From Gordius sp. MW1 (lineage: Eukaryota; Nematomorpha; Gordioida; Gordea; Gordiidae), in contig OZ038527.1 of assembly GCA_964036665.1 (NCBI GenBank), forward strand, positions 18,808,221-18,872,220: DNA of 64,000 nt. The letters run 5' to 3'. A program made the position numbers and the translations under genes. Positions 1 to 13,500 of the stretch are shown here, piece by piece (position 1 is the first letter of the stretch; each line of letters opens with the position of its first letter). A model generated the notes under the pieces. That model was not told where the DNA came from and searched no databases. It worked only from the letters and a program-made list of their open reading frames with translations.

Positions 1-450
1 GCATATTATAAAGTAGGCCTTCTCATACATTGTTGGTCAATATTTCATAATAATTAACATATTTTATACCCATTGATGTTAGTTAATACATTTTTATGTA
101 TTTTATAAAAAAAATCATCAGTATTGTATACATAATTGTTAAATTTAATAAATTTTCTTTATACGTGAATATATTTGTGTTGCCCAGTGTAACCTGTAGG
201 TGACACCCCTTTTATCTCAATGTAAATAATTTTTTCAAAATTTTTCAATTGTTTAGCTTTATTTAGCATGTAAGAAAGCCTAGAAAAAAATTTTATAAAT
301 TTTTTTTGCCCGAACTGGGTCTGGTACCTGTCGGATTAAGTAGACGTTGGTATAAAACATAAATCAAAACTTTTAGAGTTAAATATATTTCTAACTTAGA
401 ATCTTGTTAAACAAAACTTATTGGAAAACTTTATAATGTTTTGCTTGCAG

Positions 451-3400
451 GTCTAAACGTTCAAGGCATTTTTCGGGTCAGTTGTTCCAAAAAGCGGATG
501 AAACAAGTAAATTATTATGAACTAATATACCAAAATTGGATAATAATAATAATATTTAATGAAATGAACTAATCTAGCTTCGAGATGACATTGATTGTGG
601 GAAAAAAGTTTATTTATATGATAACCCCAGCCCTCATGACATCGCCGGACTCTTGAAGGAATATTTTCGCGAATTACCGGAACCCCTTATGACTGACGAA
701 CTACACCAATCCTTCCTATCTACCCGAAGTTAGACCTTTTTGCAAATATTTATTCTAACAAAATAAGAAATTCACGCAGCTTTAACTTAATACGAAATAT
801 ATATTTGAGAAATTGTTAAAAATTTTAAGAGCATTTTAAACCCAACTAATCTGCCTTTGTATTTGACAATCTCGTCGCAGTTCTTTAGTCTTAATTTTTT
901 TAAATTAATTCATGTTTCATTAATAAAATGTATAATGGCAATATCTTACGAGTAAAACTTTATTTGTCACAATAGATATCGAATGTCTTGAAGCTCAAAT
1001 CAAAGTATTAAATTACCTACTGTGTTTATTGACACCCACAAACCGGAATACTTTACAAGCATTGCTTAATTTCCTGCATAAAGTCACTCAACATTCCGCT
1101 AACGTCACCAAAGATAATGGCGACATAGTAAATGATTCAAATTTAGCATCCATTAATGTATAACTTCATCATTAATTTAAGTAATCACAAAGGCTTGGTG
1201 TACAATAAAGTAGGCATAGAGCCATAGATTACATGTTTAATCTTATATACAAAAATTAGATTACTATCACCGACATGGGCGTAGCCCAGCATTGGAATTA
1301 GAGGGGGACAATTATGATTTAGGGAGGGCAAAATGATCATATTTTGAAATTTTAGGCATAATTTTAATAAATTAACAAATTTTTGAGAGGCAGCCGCCCG
1401 CCCTGCCCCCCCCCCTGGCTACGCCTATAATCACTGACTTAAGATTTAGATCAAAAACAAATATAATATATATTATCGAATCAATTTGAAATAAATCTTT
1501 TATAAATATAACTTTAAAATATCTGTATTAAGTCTATTGAATGTTATATGTTTAAATGATACATTTACAGGTATATGGTAATAAAATGGACTCTCGCAAT
1601 TTAGCAGTTATTTTTGGGCCAAACATACTTCACTCTCACAAACTTCAAAGAGGAGACATAACCAAATATAACCAAGTTATTATGGAAGAACGTAAGGATG
1701 CTATCAAAGTTATTCAGTTTATGATCGACAACGTTGAAAAGTTATTTAAAGTAAAAAAATCAATTGTAATATAATTTTTTCATTATAATGTTATACGTTA
1801 TGCCAGAATGATTACTTACATTTTATAATCAAAAATATTTATGTTTTATTACCTTTTTTATTAAATCTAATTTATAATCCCAAGGTTGACGCGGATATAC
1901 AGAATGAGTTATACATTATTCTTAATAATAACAATCCCTCACTATTGGAAACAAGCTTCGGCGATAGATACCAAATGTTATTGTAAGGCACACATTATTG
2001 CTAACAATCAAATATTTAACACATGCATCAAAAAATTTAAATTTGCACGTATACTTGAAGTACAATAATAATGCCAATTTTTTTTTTCATAGAAAAAGCG
2101 AAGAAGAAAAGATATGCGAAGAAGATGACGATGATGATTTTTTTAAATACAATATTCCCAAACATCAATCCCGTCTTTCAGAAGATGTGGTTTGTTCAAG
2201 ATGCTCGACCACTAGCAGAGCACACCGTAGGAAAGAGTCTTCGCCTTTAAAAAATAATTCGAATGGCGATAGCACGAGTGGTCTGCAGCATTTAAAATCA
2301 TACTTATTGACTCATGGAATATTTCATAAGGGGGAAAGTATAGTTTCACAGAATCCCCTTTGTGGGAGTCATCATACATCGCCCGTAGGATTTAATCTAT
2401 CATTAGATCCATCCTCATCCGGTTTTAGGCCTTCCGCATTTACCAGACCACTTGTAGTTAATCAGCGTCCAACATTTAAAAACACGTGGGAACTACCTTA
2501 TACTGAACGTAAAGATGTATATTATGGCAATAAGACGAGCGCTTTCAAAACGCCTGATACCAATCCGTATGGTTCCTTAACATCTTTAACGAATTCGGAT
2601 TTGGCAGAAAAGGAGTCATGGTGCCATCTTAACCAACCCGAAAACTCCTCGGCTGAAAAGCCTTCCACGACGGAAGAAGCGGAAAGTGCTTATTCTTCCT
2701 ACGATATACTAAACGCGACAACTCAGCCTCTCGTTGCTAAGCACGCCATGTGCAGCACATCATTAATAACTCCCTATCGATCACTGCACGAGGATAATTA
2801 TTTATTGGGGGAACCTGTTTTCACAGATCGATATGCTCCCAGCAATCGTTCTTTACCTTTATACGCAATTAAACATAATACCCACAATTTTGTATGTAAG
2901 CAATGTCATCTTAATATACAACAATGTATACATCAGATTCCACAAAGTACTTTACCACCCAAACCGCATCATAAGTCATTAGCATTAAATTTTTCGACAA
3001 ATATATCTGTGCCTGATCCAACTGGTGCAGTTAATACCGACAAAGAAAAAAACCTTTTGAAGCATAGTCTCTCTCATTGTCATGAACGAGTTCAAAGCTT
3101 GCTGGGATTGGGAAAACCGCGTTCCCATTCGACTATCCCAGGAGATGATATACCAAAAATAGAGAAAGCTGTTAGAGGAAAATTGCACCATTTGAGTTGG
3201 AATACTACATTACTCCCTAACCCTATGGCTAAATTAAAAGAGTTTAATGAACCATGCACAACGACCATTAGTCAAAGTTGTCATGAAACAAATTTGACCG
3301 TATCATCTGCGTTAACCGGCGCGTCTCTTATTTTTCTTAGAGCTCCAACTCATTCGCCGTCCAACGTATCTTCATCTACCTGTCTATCTCTAGGTTACGA

Positions 3401-4148
3401 ATCGGGTGGGCTAAGTTCGGGACATGATGTTGGTGCTACTCGTTTGCAAGACAAAAAGAAAGCCTTGATTAAGGGGAAAAATTACGTTAATACCAAGTTG
3501 CCTTGGCAGGTTAAGGTACGCCCCCTCAACAAGGGCTACATATATGGCTTATCATGTGCTATGAACTTAAGGCGCGCGGAAGATGTTAAATCATTATCGA
3601 AAGATATCATTATACCTAAACCTCCACTTCCTCAAATATGCATTTCTAAACCAAGTGGTGAGATGGGGCACGGTGGGAGTAATTTATCTATGATGGGAGA
3701 TGATAACAAAGACACTTCCACCGGCTCCCTTACCACGACCGAATGTAGTGTGGGCAGTAGTGCGGATCCAAGTTTTGGCGGAACTGCAGAAGATGATGAC
3801 ATTTACGAACAATCTCGACCTAAAACATGTATCGCATTTCGGTGCGATTCACCGTTTTTAACTAATACCGTCGCTTCGTGTGCCGGACTAGGTAAATGCC
3901 TAAAATGCGAAAAAACAATACGAAGAAGCTTGAATACAAGCAGGCGTCATACCGAACAGGGGCAAGCACTTAGCGATTCAATTAGGATTCAAAGAAGAAA
4001 AAGCCTTAAAAGAAGAAGTACCTTGATAAACAAAATGGGAGATGCTTTACACGTATCTTTTGGTAAAGATGGAAAGAAAAATGTGCCTCCTATAATCACT
4101 GCCTGTAACTTGAGCGATCGCTATAAACCTAAAGAAACGACGGTGTGA
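451..4148 (+). CDS. ARHGAP6-like Rho GTPase-activating protein (3' part of gene)
   Basis: RhoGAP proteins speed GTP hydrolysis on Rho-family GTPases at membranes and the actin cortex. Exons that join in phase are 451-506, 578-728, 976-1127 (or 1157, a second in-phase donor), 1571-1750, 1885-1982 and 2093-4148; earlier exons lie left of the window. About 896 residues are visible. The first exon encodes GIFRVSCSKKR, which holds the catalytic arginine finger. The next encodes LLKEYFRELPEPL, and the fourth encodes GNKMDSRNLAVIFGPN, the conserved helix that contacts the GTPase. The stretch after the domain (VDADIQNEL) matches the ARHGAP6/36 subfamily, which is why I prefer that assignment to other RhoGAPs. 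The last exon encodes about 680 polar, Ser/Thr-rich, probably disordered residues with scattered CxxC pairs, a tail I do not recognise. Exon junctions are inferred from splice motifs and family similarity, not transcripts. Confidence 0.85.
1274..1437. mobile_element. MITE with CATGGGCGTAGCC-type ends (copy 1)
   Basis: This copy lies in a RhoGAP intron. It starts CATGGGCGTAGCC and ends in the reverse complement (GGCTACGCC), with a G-run near the left end, a C-run near the right end and an AT-rich core. It has no coding capacity. It belongs to the most frequent short repeat in the window; other copies are listed separately. Confidence 0.8.
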
Positions 4149-4949
4149 TTTAGATATGTTTGATTTAAAATTATCATATGTAAATTCATAATCTTACCAG
4201 AACTTAATTATACACAGGCATTAAATATACCTAATATTTTATAAAGTGACCATTACAATTCAGATTACAGAATAAAATTATAAATATATATTGATTGCCC
4301 TCTTCATCTAGCTATAAAATGTGCGAGGATATAATTAACTCTGTTTATTAATTACTATTCAATTTATATATTATATTCGAATCGTTGCTTTTAATTTTCC
4401 CTTTCTAAAAAAATATTTTAACACACTAAAGTCAGGGGACTATGTGCGCTAAAAATTAATATTTCATGAAAATTAAGCAGATTTATAAAAAATTTGTAAT
4501 CGTTACTGCATGATTTAAAAAAAGAGTTAATATATCAATTTGGCAAAATTAGAAAATTTGTCATAGAAACATCAGCGATTAATAAAACAGAATATAGAGG
4601 AAGGTTTAGATAAACTTTATGCATTAATTTTGTTCATCTCAAGGTAGTTATTATGGCTTAATGTACCAATAATCACGCCATTTCCGCATTTATATAGTAT
4701 ACATGTGCTGCCCAGATGGTTTGTAATGTCACAAATCATTTATATACATTCATAATTCATGGCAAATATATAAATGCGTAAAATTATACCAAATAAAATA
4801 ATTACAAACAGCACAATTTTTTTGTTTTATAATCAAATAATTTTTGGGCTATAAATTACAGGTAAACAATTAAATTTTCTCCACAGTTTGTCTAAATGGC
4901 ATCAAGTTTCTTAGAATGTAGGAAAGGAAACCGTTAAATTTGTCCCATA
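4149..4949. other. Intergenic, no gene seen
   Basis: AT-rich 3' flank of the RhoGAP gene, containing only the polyadenylation hexamer. I see no coding region, RNA gene or clear repeat. Confidence 0.6.
4271..4276 (+). terminator. Candidate polyadenylation signal of the RhoGAP gene
   Basis: A canonical AATAAA hexamer lies about 120 bases after the RhoGAP stop codon, in AT-rich sequence. It is the nearest such hexamer downstream of the gene. Usage is inferred. Confidence 0.45.
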
Positions 4950-7370
4950 GTCGTGGGGTTTATTTTAATAAGTTTCTTCCATCTTGACCGGGTGATTGCC
5001 AGTCTTGACTAATCTTTTTTGTTTTCATAACTTTGTCGACTTGCCCTTTCCACGTGACACGGGGTCGTCCACTTCCTTTCTTCCTCGGTACCTCCATGTC
5101 CAGTATTTTCCGATTTAGGTCATTCATGTTTCTTCTTAGTATATGCCCATACCACCTTAGCCGATTTTCGTTAATCATGTCCGCCATAGGTTGAATACCC
5201 ATTTTTGTCGAAGTCATTCGTCATCTGGTCGAGCTTACTATAGCCCAAGCTCTAACGTATCACTTTCATCTCTGTAACTTTTAGTAGCTTTCCTTCTGTG
5301 GTATTTAATGCCCATGTTTCACTTTCATTGAGTAACACTGGTCCTACGATGGATTTGTAAGCTTTGCTCTTCTTATCATTTCTTGTCGCACATTAAACCG
5401 GATATAGTTCGCCATTTAAGCCATGCTTTTTTGGATCCGGGCGTTGACTTCTGTTGCGCAACATCCCTTTTGATGTAGCATCAAGCCGAGGTATGTAAAC
5501 CTGTCTACTTTTGGGTATTTGATGGTCATCCAGCGACAGACTCCCTGTAACGTTCATTTCCATGTATACGGTTTTTCAATCGTCGACCTTTAAACCATAT
5601 GCAGCTAGCGCTTTGACCACTTTTCGGCTTCTTCGAATACTTATTCCTTTGTTTCCTCGCATCATGGCGATGGCTTTGTGAATGTCTCTCGTTATGGTGT
5701 CTATAATTATATTAAATAAAACTTAACGCAGATCTTTGATGCAATCCGATTTTGACCCGAAAAGGTTTAGTGTCTCCAAATGTCGTCCTAACGCAAGAGT
5801 TTGAGGTTTCATAAATGTTTTTCATAGTGCCGTATATATGCGTCAGGGATATTTTGTTTTCTCAGGAAACACCATATTAAATCGCAAGGGACCGTGTCAA
5901 GCTTTCTCCAAGTCGATAAAGACCATATGTAGGCCTCTCCTCCTTTCACCACATTAATCCATCATTTATCTAAGTAAAAAAATTGGATCGATTGTGGATT
6001 AGCCGGCTACAAATCCGAATTGGTTACCCAATATTTTTACCTCGTTAGATCCTTTCCATAAGCTTCAAGGAGTGGCAAGTTAGCTGATAACTCTATAATT
6101 GCCACCTCAGGGTCTCGTTTGCCTTTAAATAAGGGTATAATCGTGCTTTCTGTCCATTGATTAGGAATTCGCTCTTCTACCAATATCTTGTTAAGAAGGA
6201 TCGTCATGGTGGTGACTCCTTCTTCACGACATCCGAGCAATGCTTCCATAGGTATTCCATCTGGGCCATTAGCTTTTCCATTTTGCACCTTGTTCATTTG
6301 CGTCCTAACTTCCTCCTCCTGAAACAGTTCAAACATACATATGTTTGGCTCAATATCGGGAAGGGAATCTTTGTCATTTGCAATATTCATAAGTTTCTTA
6401 AAATATCCTTTCCACCTTTTCATCACTTCCTTCGCCATGAATAAGGTTTGACCCTCTCGTTTTTGACTATTGTAAGAACTCCGACATCGCGACTTTCCTT
6501 CTCCCTTATTTTGGCCAATTTGTAAATAAGCCTATCGCCCCGTTTAAGATCCAGTTTGTTTGCCATCTCGGTGTAAGCGGCATTCTTCGCTATTGCAACG
6601 GCCTTTTTGGCGTCTCTCTTAGCGTCTCTATACTATTTATAATCCTCCGACTTTTTTGATTTATGCCACCTTCTATATAAATTTTTCTTTCTTTTGATAA
6701 AATTTCTAACCGATTAGTCCCACCACCAGAGTTCCCTATTCATAGCGTTGCCATCTTTGGTCTATCCTTCCTTTATGTCCTTCTACGTCCCTTGCAACTT
6801 CTTTGCACCGAAGAGTAAGGAGGTTTTTGATGGTATTCTTCGTTCATCGACGTATCCTTTAACCTTTTGTACTAATTCGAAGTTCATAGACTTTTCTTCT
6901 TTTGGGAAATACTCTTCTGTCAAGATCCATAACAAGGACAATGTTGCCTGGCGATTTCTTCTCCCGGTATTACTTTGCAATCCTTGATATTCCATAAGTC
7001 CTTTCTCTGTATGAGCAGATCAATTTGATTAAAATGCTACCCACTTCTATAAGTCACAATATGATCTTCGCGTTTTTAAAAATAGGTGTTAAAGATCGCC
7101 ATCTCGTATGTTTGGGATACTTCGAAAAGTTTCTCCCTTTTTTGTTTTTAGACCATGCTCAGCCTCCATGATTGCGTTTATACCCGAGGCGATCTTTCTC
7201 TACGTGAGCGTTGAAATCCGCCCCAATAATTAGCTTCTTCCTGCCGGATTTCTTTTCCAATGAATCGACACATATGTCTTTTTCTGATTCCATAAGCCAG
7301 CGCATACAACGGTTAGGAAACCCCCTTGATCGACAATCTTCGCCCACATAGCTTAAATATAAATTAGATC
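4950..7370 (-). mobile_element. Degenerate RTE-like non-LTR retrotransposon A
   Basis: Remains of one polyprotein lie in order on the minus strand. A piece of AP-type endonuclease is at 7159-7347 (GADFNAHV, the catalytic D-x-N region). A piece of the reverse transcriptase N-terminal part is at 6037-6438 (KANGPDGIPMEALL, then WTESTIIPLFKGK). The C-terminal region after the RT is at 4960-5217 (ENRLRWYGHILRR, then GRPRVTW). Intervening sequence is homologous but broken by stops and frameshifts, so the element cannot be active. The endonuclease type and the C-terminal motif fit RTE-like elements; the exact clade is not certain. A 3' fragment of the same family lies in an RTEL1 intron at 35943-36085. 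Confidence 0.85.
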
Positions 7371-7928
7371 TCTTCTTTAACTTTTTAAAATTTAAATTAA
7401 ACTATCATTAAATAATAGCATATCACAATTAAGGGGCGGGTGCGGGTATAGGCTTTGTCTTTGAATAAAAGCTCGCGAGGTCAATCCCGCTTTCAGTACT
7501 TTGTTTCAAAAAGATTTAAAATATATTAAATCGTCCACACGGCTGTCAGGCCTGAATAGCCGAGCTTTACCTCTTATCCAAATATATAAGGAGCTGACCA
7601 CCTTAGTGTGACAAAAAGTTATAGGAATTTTTTTTGTATCACAATTTAACCTACTTTAGTAAGTTGCGTTAAAATATCTTCAAAAGTTTGTACTTAACGT
7701 AAATGAAGACATCTATATTTGCAAAAAAAAGATTTTGCCTTAATGATCGTTTGTTAGAATTTTGAAATACAAAAATGATTATTTTTTTGAATCTAAACGA
7801 TGTTTATATAGTCAAAAATTTAATATAAGAAAGAATTTTTTTCTGTAACTGGTCATAAAAAGCAGTTTAAAGTATTAAAAAATTTGTATTAAATTACTTG
7901 TAATGCAATTTGGAAAACCGAATCTGAC
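7371..7928. other. Intergenic, no gene seen
   Basis: AT-rich spacer between two retrotransposon remnants. I see no coding region or defined repeat here. Confidence 0.55.
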
Positions 7929-10196
7929 ATAATAACAATATAGATAGATAGGGCCGCCCCGACTAACAGTCGTTTTTTCTTAACGTTTACTCGGGTTAAG
8001 ACGAGTGAGAGTCTACATCTTTAGAGATGTGTATGAGGGCCGATTTGACTAAATGTCGCAATAGTACAGGCATAGAGGTGTCGCAAGTCAGTAGGCAGCA
8101 CACTCGGTCTATATAAAAAAATATAAGTCAAACAAAAATTAACATACCATCTACGGCAATACTGGAAATAAGCGATAGTTTGCCTCGTTCGATTGCACAC
8201 TAGTACCTGCTTGAATATTGTCAGACTGCGGGAAGAGGGCTTGGTGGTTTATGGATGGTAATCAAATTTTTTGGCGTTTTGGTAGGAAATTTGTAGGCTA
8301 GGTGATTGATGACAAACTTTTTCCAAGCGTTCCTGTCTAAGAAGATCGCGTCTTGTTGGCCGGGTTGAAGTACTATGCCGTTAATTCTCTCGACGTGTTG
8401 TAGGTTCACGTTCCACGGCATTTCCGGTATCCTAATTTGGGGGTTCTCCACAGTAAAGTAGACATGCAGAGGTTGGGGGAGCCTCTCCGAAACTGGTGCG
8501 CTAAGAAGTTCCACTTTTTAACCAAAATCATGTATTTGACCGGGGGAAGTTTGCATAGAAACCATAAATTATCATTCCTAATTATTCTTGGGTAGAAGAT
8601 TTGACAGAAAATTCTCAACATTTTGTTCACCTTTGTTTGTATGCTTTAGATTGAGCTTGTCTTGAGGTTCCAGGTCTCGCAGCTGGAAAAGAGTACTGGG
8701 AGAATGAAGGTTTTGTATAGGCGAAGTTTGGTGTTTCTTGAGAAGATTTTGCAGTTCCAAATTCTGTTGCATTGTTTGAACCTGTTGGTAGCCTTTGTTA
8801 TCTTTTCTGAGACATCTAGCGTGGTGTACTTGTCCGCGCACAGAGACACACCAAGGTATTTAGCTTGGTCCGAGGGTTTAATAATAGAATTATGGCTCAT
8901 GATACTCGCATTGGGTTGCGGGTTAAGGGGATTTTTCCGCGTTGATGATCAGGCCTCCTCGGGCTGCTTCTTGAGCATATCTATCATGCATGTTTTGAGG
9001 TTGGTCAATGAGTCGGGGATTAAGCAGATATCATCGACAAACAAAAGGGGAGATCCTCGTGTTGTTACTCAACAGCAAGCCATCGCTTGGGAATATGGAT
9101 CTCTTCAGTATTAGGTTCAAAACCGAGTTGAAGATCAGAGGGGATAAGGGGCACCCCTGCCTAACACCTGAGTTTGGAGTGATGGGGTTTGAGAACAGCT
9201 GGTAATGTCTGACAAAGAGTTTTTGGTTTCAAGAAAATAAGTCTTATGATTTTTGGTAGTTCCAGTAGACAAAGGGTTTAACATTTATATAAATTTTGGA
9301 TCGAGTCAAATGCCTTGGAGATGTTAAGGAAGAGTATGTACAGGGGGCGTTTTGCGCAGTTTAATTTGTCGATCAAGTCTTTGATGGTTAAGATATGCTC
9401 GGTTGTTGTGCGCGAGCTTCTGAAGCCTGCTTGTGTGTGATTTATTCTATTGTCCATGTACGATTTAACTCGGTGGTAGCGTATGTTTATGAAATTTTTG
9501 AGGTGACATTTAATGCTATACCTCTGTAGTTATTGGGGTCAAGGTGGTTGCCTTTTTCGAAGATTTTTATCAGAACACTGCTAGACCATGATTCGGGCAG
9601 TTGTTCGTTCGTCCATATCCTTTCGAATAATGGTTGTAGGAGCTGGGAAGAGGTTTTAGGATTAACTTTGTAGAGTTCGGCTGAGATTCCTTCTTTGTCG
9701 GTAGCTTTGTGGTTCCTAAGTTTTTTTATGGTTTGCATGATCTCGTAACCGCTAGGGGGTTCATAATCTATGTTGGCCTCGCCAGGGCCTTTGAAGTCCT
9801 TGATAAAACCTGCATAAATATCTGCATATGAGAATGGGGTGGGGAAGGAAAGGAAAGGAAAGGATGTCGCGGAAGTGTTTTTCCCATGATTTCAGTTAAA
9901 CTATGGAATCTTTGGGTTTGGGGTTGGAGGTTGCAAGGATCCTCGTTGTAACTTAGGTTCAAGCTTTTAGTTAGGGCTTTTACGTTTTTATAAAGTTAAG
10001 TATTGTTCGTTTTACTCGCAACTTCTGCTTCTTTAATTTAATCAGACGCGTATATCCTCTTATCGCGTTGCACACTGGCCTTTATAAGCTTGTTGATTGC
10101 TTTAAGACGTTCTTTCTTAAATTTGGCTGATGATCTGTTTATTGCGCTTCTTTCGTCCATAAGGCGAAGGGGTTCAAAGGAGATAATAACAATATA
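7929..10196 (-). mobile_element. 5'-truncated RTE-like retrotransposon B with 14-bp target duplication
   Basis: The element body is 7943-10182, flanked by a perfect 14-base duplication, ATAATAACAATATA, at 7929-7942 and 10183-10196. It inserted on the minus strand: the 3' end is on the left and ends in a (GATA)n-type tail beside the duplication, as expected for target-primed reverse transcription. The roughly 270 bases at 7943-8220 are its 3' untranslated region. Coding remnants include the RT N-terminal part at 9487-9738 (ATDKEGISAELYK, then DPNNYRGIAL) and the post-RT region at 8578-8900. Frameshifts and stops show it is dead. It is related to, but diverged from, the nearly intact copy at 57.8-60.7 kb. 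Confidence 0.85.
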
Positions 10197-10216
10197 CAAA
10201 AAATGATTCTACCTAA

Positions 10217-10252
10217 GGTATCAAGTCAACGAACAAATGGTCAAATAACAAA
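10217..10252 (+). repeat. Left terminal inverted repeat of the MULE
   Basis: Bases 10225-10252 match the reverse complement of 16340-16366 with one substitution. The outermost bases begin GG on both ends but align only loosely. Confidence 0.75.
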
Positions 10253-10569
10253 ATATCAGGAAAACATCAGGATTCTGATATTTTTTTCTCGACCAATCAG
10301 GACGCGCTGTGATTTACCGTTTATTTTAAATTTATGAAGTGAGAAATGTCAAACGTAACACAAACAGAAAAACCTGTGTATAAAAATGGTGTTTATGAAT
10401 ATATCACTGTAAATGTAGGAAAAAACTTACAAACATGGTTTAAATGCCGTACAAAATGTGGTGGAAGAGGCACACTAAGGAATAACACGTTTACAATTAC
10501 GCGTGATCATTCTGAGATTCCACGTAACATTTTTATATTTATATATTTACATTTTATATAATATTTTAG

Positions 10570-13500
10570 ATGGTGCCTCTGCCTCTACTGCTCCTCAGTC
10601 AGTAACTTGTACGTTGCCCTCTACCATCCCCACCTCTAGAATTTGTAAGTTTATATTTGAACATTTTATATAATATTTGTATATGGTGCCCCTGCCTCAA
10701 CTACTGCCCCTCATTCACTACAAACTAGTTATTTACCCTCTACCATCCCCACCTCTAGAATTTGTAAGTTTGCTCTCAAACATTTTTTATAAAAGTAACA
10801 TTTTTATCTTTATATATTTACATCTTATATAATAATTATAGATGGTGCCCCTGCCATAATTCTCCTCCTCAGTCACTGCAAACTTGTATTTTTCCCTCTA
10901 ACATCCTCACCTCTAGAATTTGTAAGTTTGCTCTTAAACATTTTTTATAAAAATAACATTTTTATCTTTATATATTTACATTTTATATAATATTTGTAGA
11001 TGGTGCCACCTTCAAGAATCTATTATTTTAGGCGGGGATCTAAACGGACATGTTGGCGCGAATATCGATGGTTATGAAGGTGTCCATGGTGGTCACAGCT
11101 ACGGAACCAGGAACACGGAGGGGGAACGCATTCTGGATTTTGGGGACGCTACTCAGATGGTTATATGCAATACTTTCTTCAAGAAAGAAGACAGGAAGCT
11201 TATCGGGCACCCTCAAAAGTACTGTCGATTATATGATGGTCAAAAAATCGGACAGATGTATGGTGAAAAACGTCAAGGTTGTCCCTGGGGAAGAATGCGT
11301 GACACAGCACCGTCTTATTGTTGGGGATCTCGTAATGAAGGGGCTTATAAATCCAAAGAAACGCTATATCCCGAGACTCAAGGTGTGGTGTTTGAAAGAT
11401 GATACTCAAAAGAGGGATTTTGCCGAAGCACTTGATGGAACCTCAGTGGAGATGGCGAAGAACGTAAACGACAAATGGACGGCTATGAACAATGCTTGGC
11501 TTGACACAACATCGCGCGTTTGTGGTTGGACAAGGGGGCCCCCAAGACATAAGGAAACTTGGTGGTGGAACTCTGAGGCGGCTAAAGCTATCGAAGATAA
11601 AAGGCGTTGCTATAAAGTCTGGCATGAATCTCAACAAAGGTGCGATAAGGTTATGTATCAAGAGGCTAAAAGAATTGCAAGAAGGGCCGTCGCCAGAATA
11701 AAGGAAACAAAAAGATGCGAGTTTGCTCTACGCCTTGACTCAGAGGAAGGGAAGAAAAACATGTTTCGTGTAGCCAAACAAATGGCGAAAGAACGACTCG
11801 ATGTTGTGGCGACTAAATGCGTTAAAACGCCGGCGGGTAACATCATCTCCCATGGCGATGGAATCAAAAAAGTTTGGAAAGACTATATGAAACGACTCTT
11901 AAACGAAGAGAATACCTGGGACAATGACGTTGTTTGTGATAAAGTGGAGGGACCCTGCTGCTGGATTGGGACTGACGAAATTCAGCGTGCCATAAAGAAA
12001 ACGAAACAAGGTAAAGCGGCAGGCCCAACAGGAATAGTGGCGGAGATGGTAAAAGCTTCTGGACATTTGGGAGTCGTTTGGCTTACACAGCTATGCCATA
12101 ATTCAGGAAGGGACTATACCTAGCGATTTGAAAAAGAGCGTTCTTCTACCAATCTACAAAGGAAAAGGCGACTTACTTGACTGCGGATCATATCGGGCTA
12201 TTAAGCTCCTCGACCAAACTATGAAAGTTATAGAGAGGGTGCTCGAGAAAAGAATCCGGGAACAAACGAACATCGACGCTATCCAGTTCGGATTTAAACC
12301 AGGGAAAGGGACCACCGATGCCATCTTTATAGTACGACAGATGCAAGAAAAACACCAAGCAAAAGGGAAAAGACTATACTACGCCTTCGTAAACCTAGAG
12401 AAAGCGTTCGATCGGGTGCCGCGGGAAGTTGTAAAATGGGCTCTTAGGAAAACAGGTGTGGAAGAATGGTTGGTTACGGCTGTGATGGTTATGTATGACG
12501 AATCTCAAACAGCAGTGAGGACCCACGATGGCGATAGCGAAAGCTTTGAAGTGAAGGTTGGGCTACACCAAGGTTCCGTTTTAAGCCCCCTACTTTTCAT
12601 ACTCGTAATGGAGGTGGTGACAAGAACTGCGAGATGAACTCCCATGGGAACTTTTATACGCCGATGATCTCTTGATAATGGCTGAGAGTGAGGCTGATCT
12701 CTTTACAAAGATACAAAAATGGAAAAACGGAATGGAGAAAAAGGGCTTAAAAGTTAACATGGGAAAAACAAAGGTAATGTTTGGCGGGAAAAGTACGAAG
12801 AGCGCCGAGACAACTTGCGCCTGGCCCTGTAGCGTATGTCACAAAGGAGTGGCTAGCAACTCTATACAATGTACAAAATGCCTAGGATGGGTTCACAAAA
12901 AATGTAGCGGTGTGAAAGGAAGTCTTTTATTGGCAAGCTGTACTTTTAGCTGCAAGCCCTGCGTGACAGGACCTCTACCGGATAATGCCATAACCGACTT
13001 TAACATCGGTAATGGGGAGACGCTAGGAAAAGTTAACACCTTTACCTATCTCGGGTCTTTAAGTGCAGATGGGAATGTTGACTCGGCAGTTACAAGGATA
13101 CGACAAGCCTGGAAGAAGTTTAGAGAGATGGCCCCTCTTTTGACCGGAAAAGGTGTTTCACTCACTTTAAAGGGTAAAGTCTACGCGGTATGTATTAGAA
13201 GTTGTCTTGTATATGGAAGCGAAACGTGGCCATTAATGTCGATACATAAAGCCAAATTGGAAAGCACAGAAATGCGTACGATAAGATGGATGTCAAACGT
13301 GTCGCTACGAGAAAGAATAACAAGCAATAGACTCAGAGAAAGAATCGGGATCGAGCCAATCAACGAGGTCATCCGGAAAAACAGGCTAAGATGGTTTGGA
13401 CATGTGGAGCGGAAGAATGACGACGACTGGGTGAAGAGATGTACTTCCCTGGAGGTATCTGGAAAGAAATTGCGCGGGAGGCCGAAATCAACATGGGCCT

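Noticed and set aside
8662..9114. 150-codon plus-strand open frame
   Set aside because: It is the antisense shadow of retrotransposon B; the minus-strand frame has RT homology and the plus frame none.
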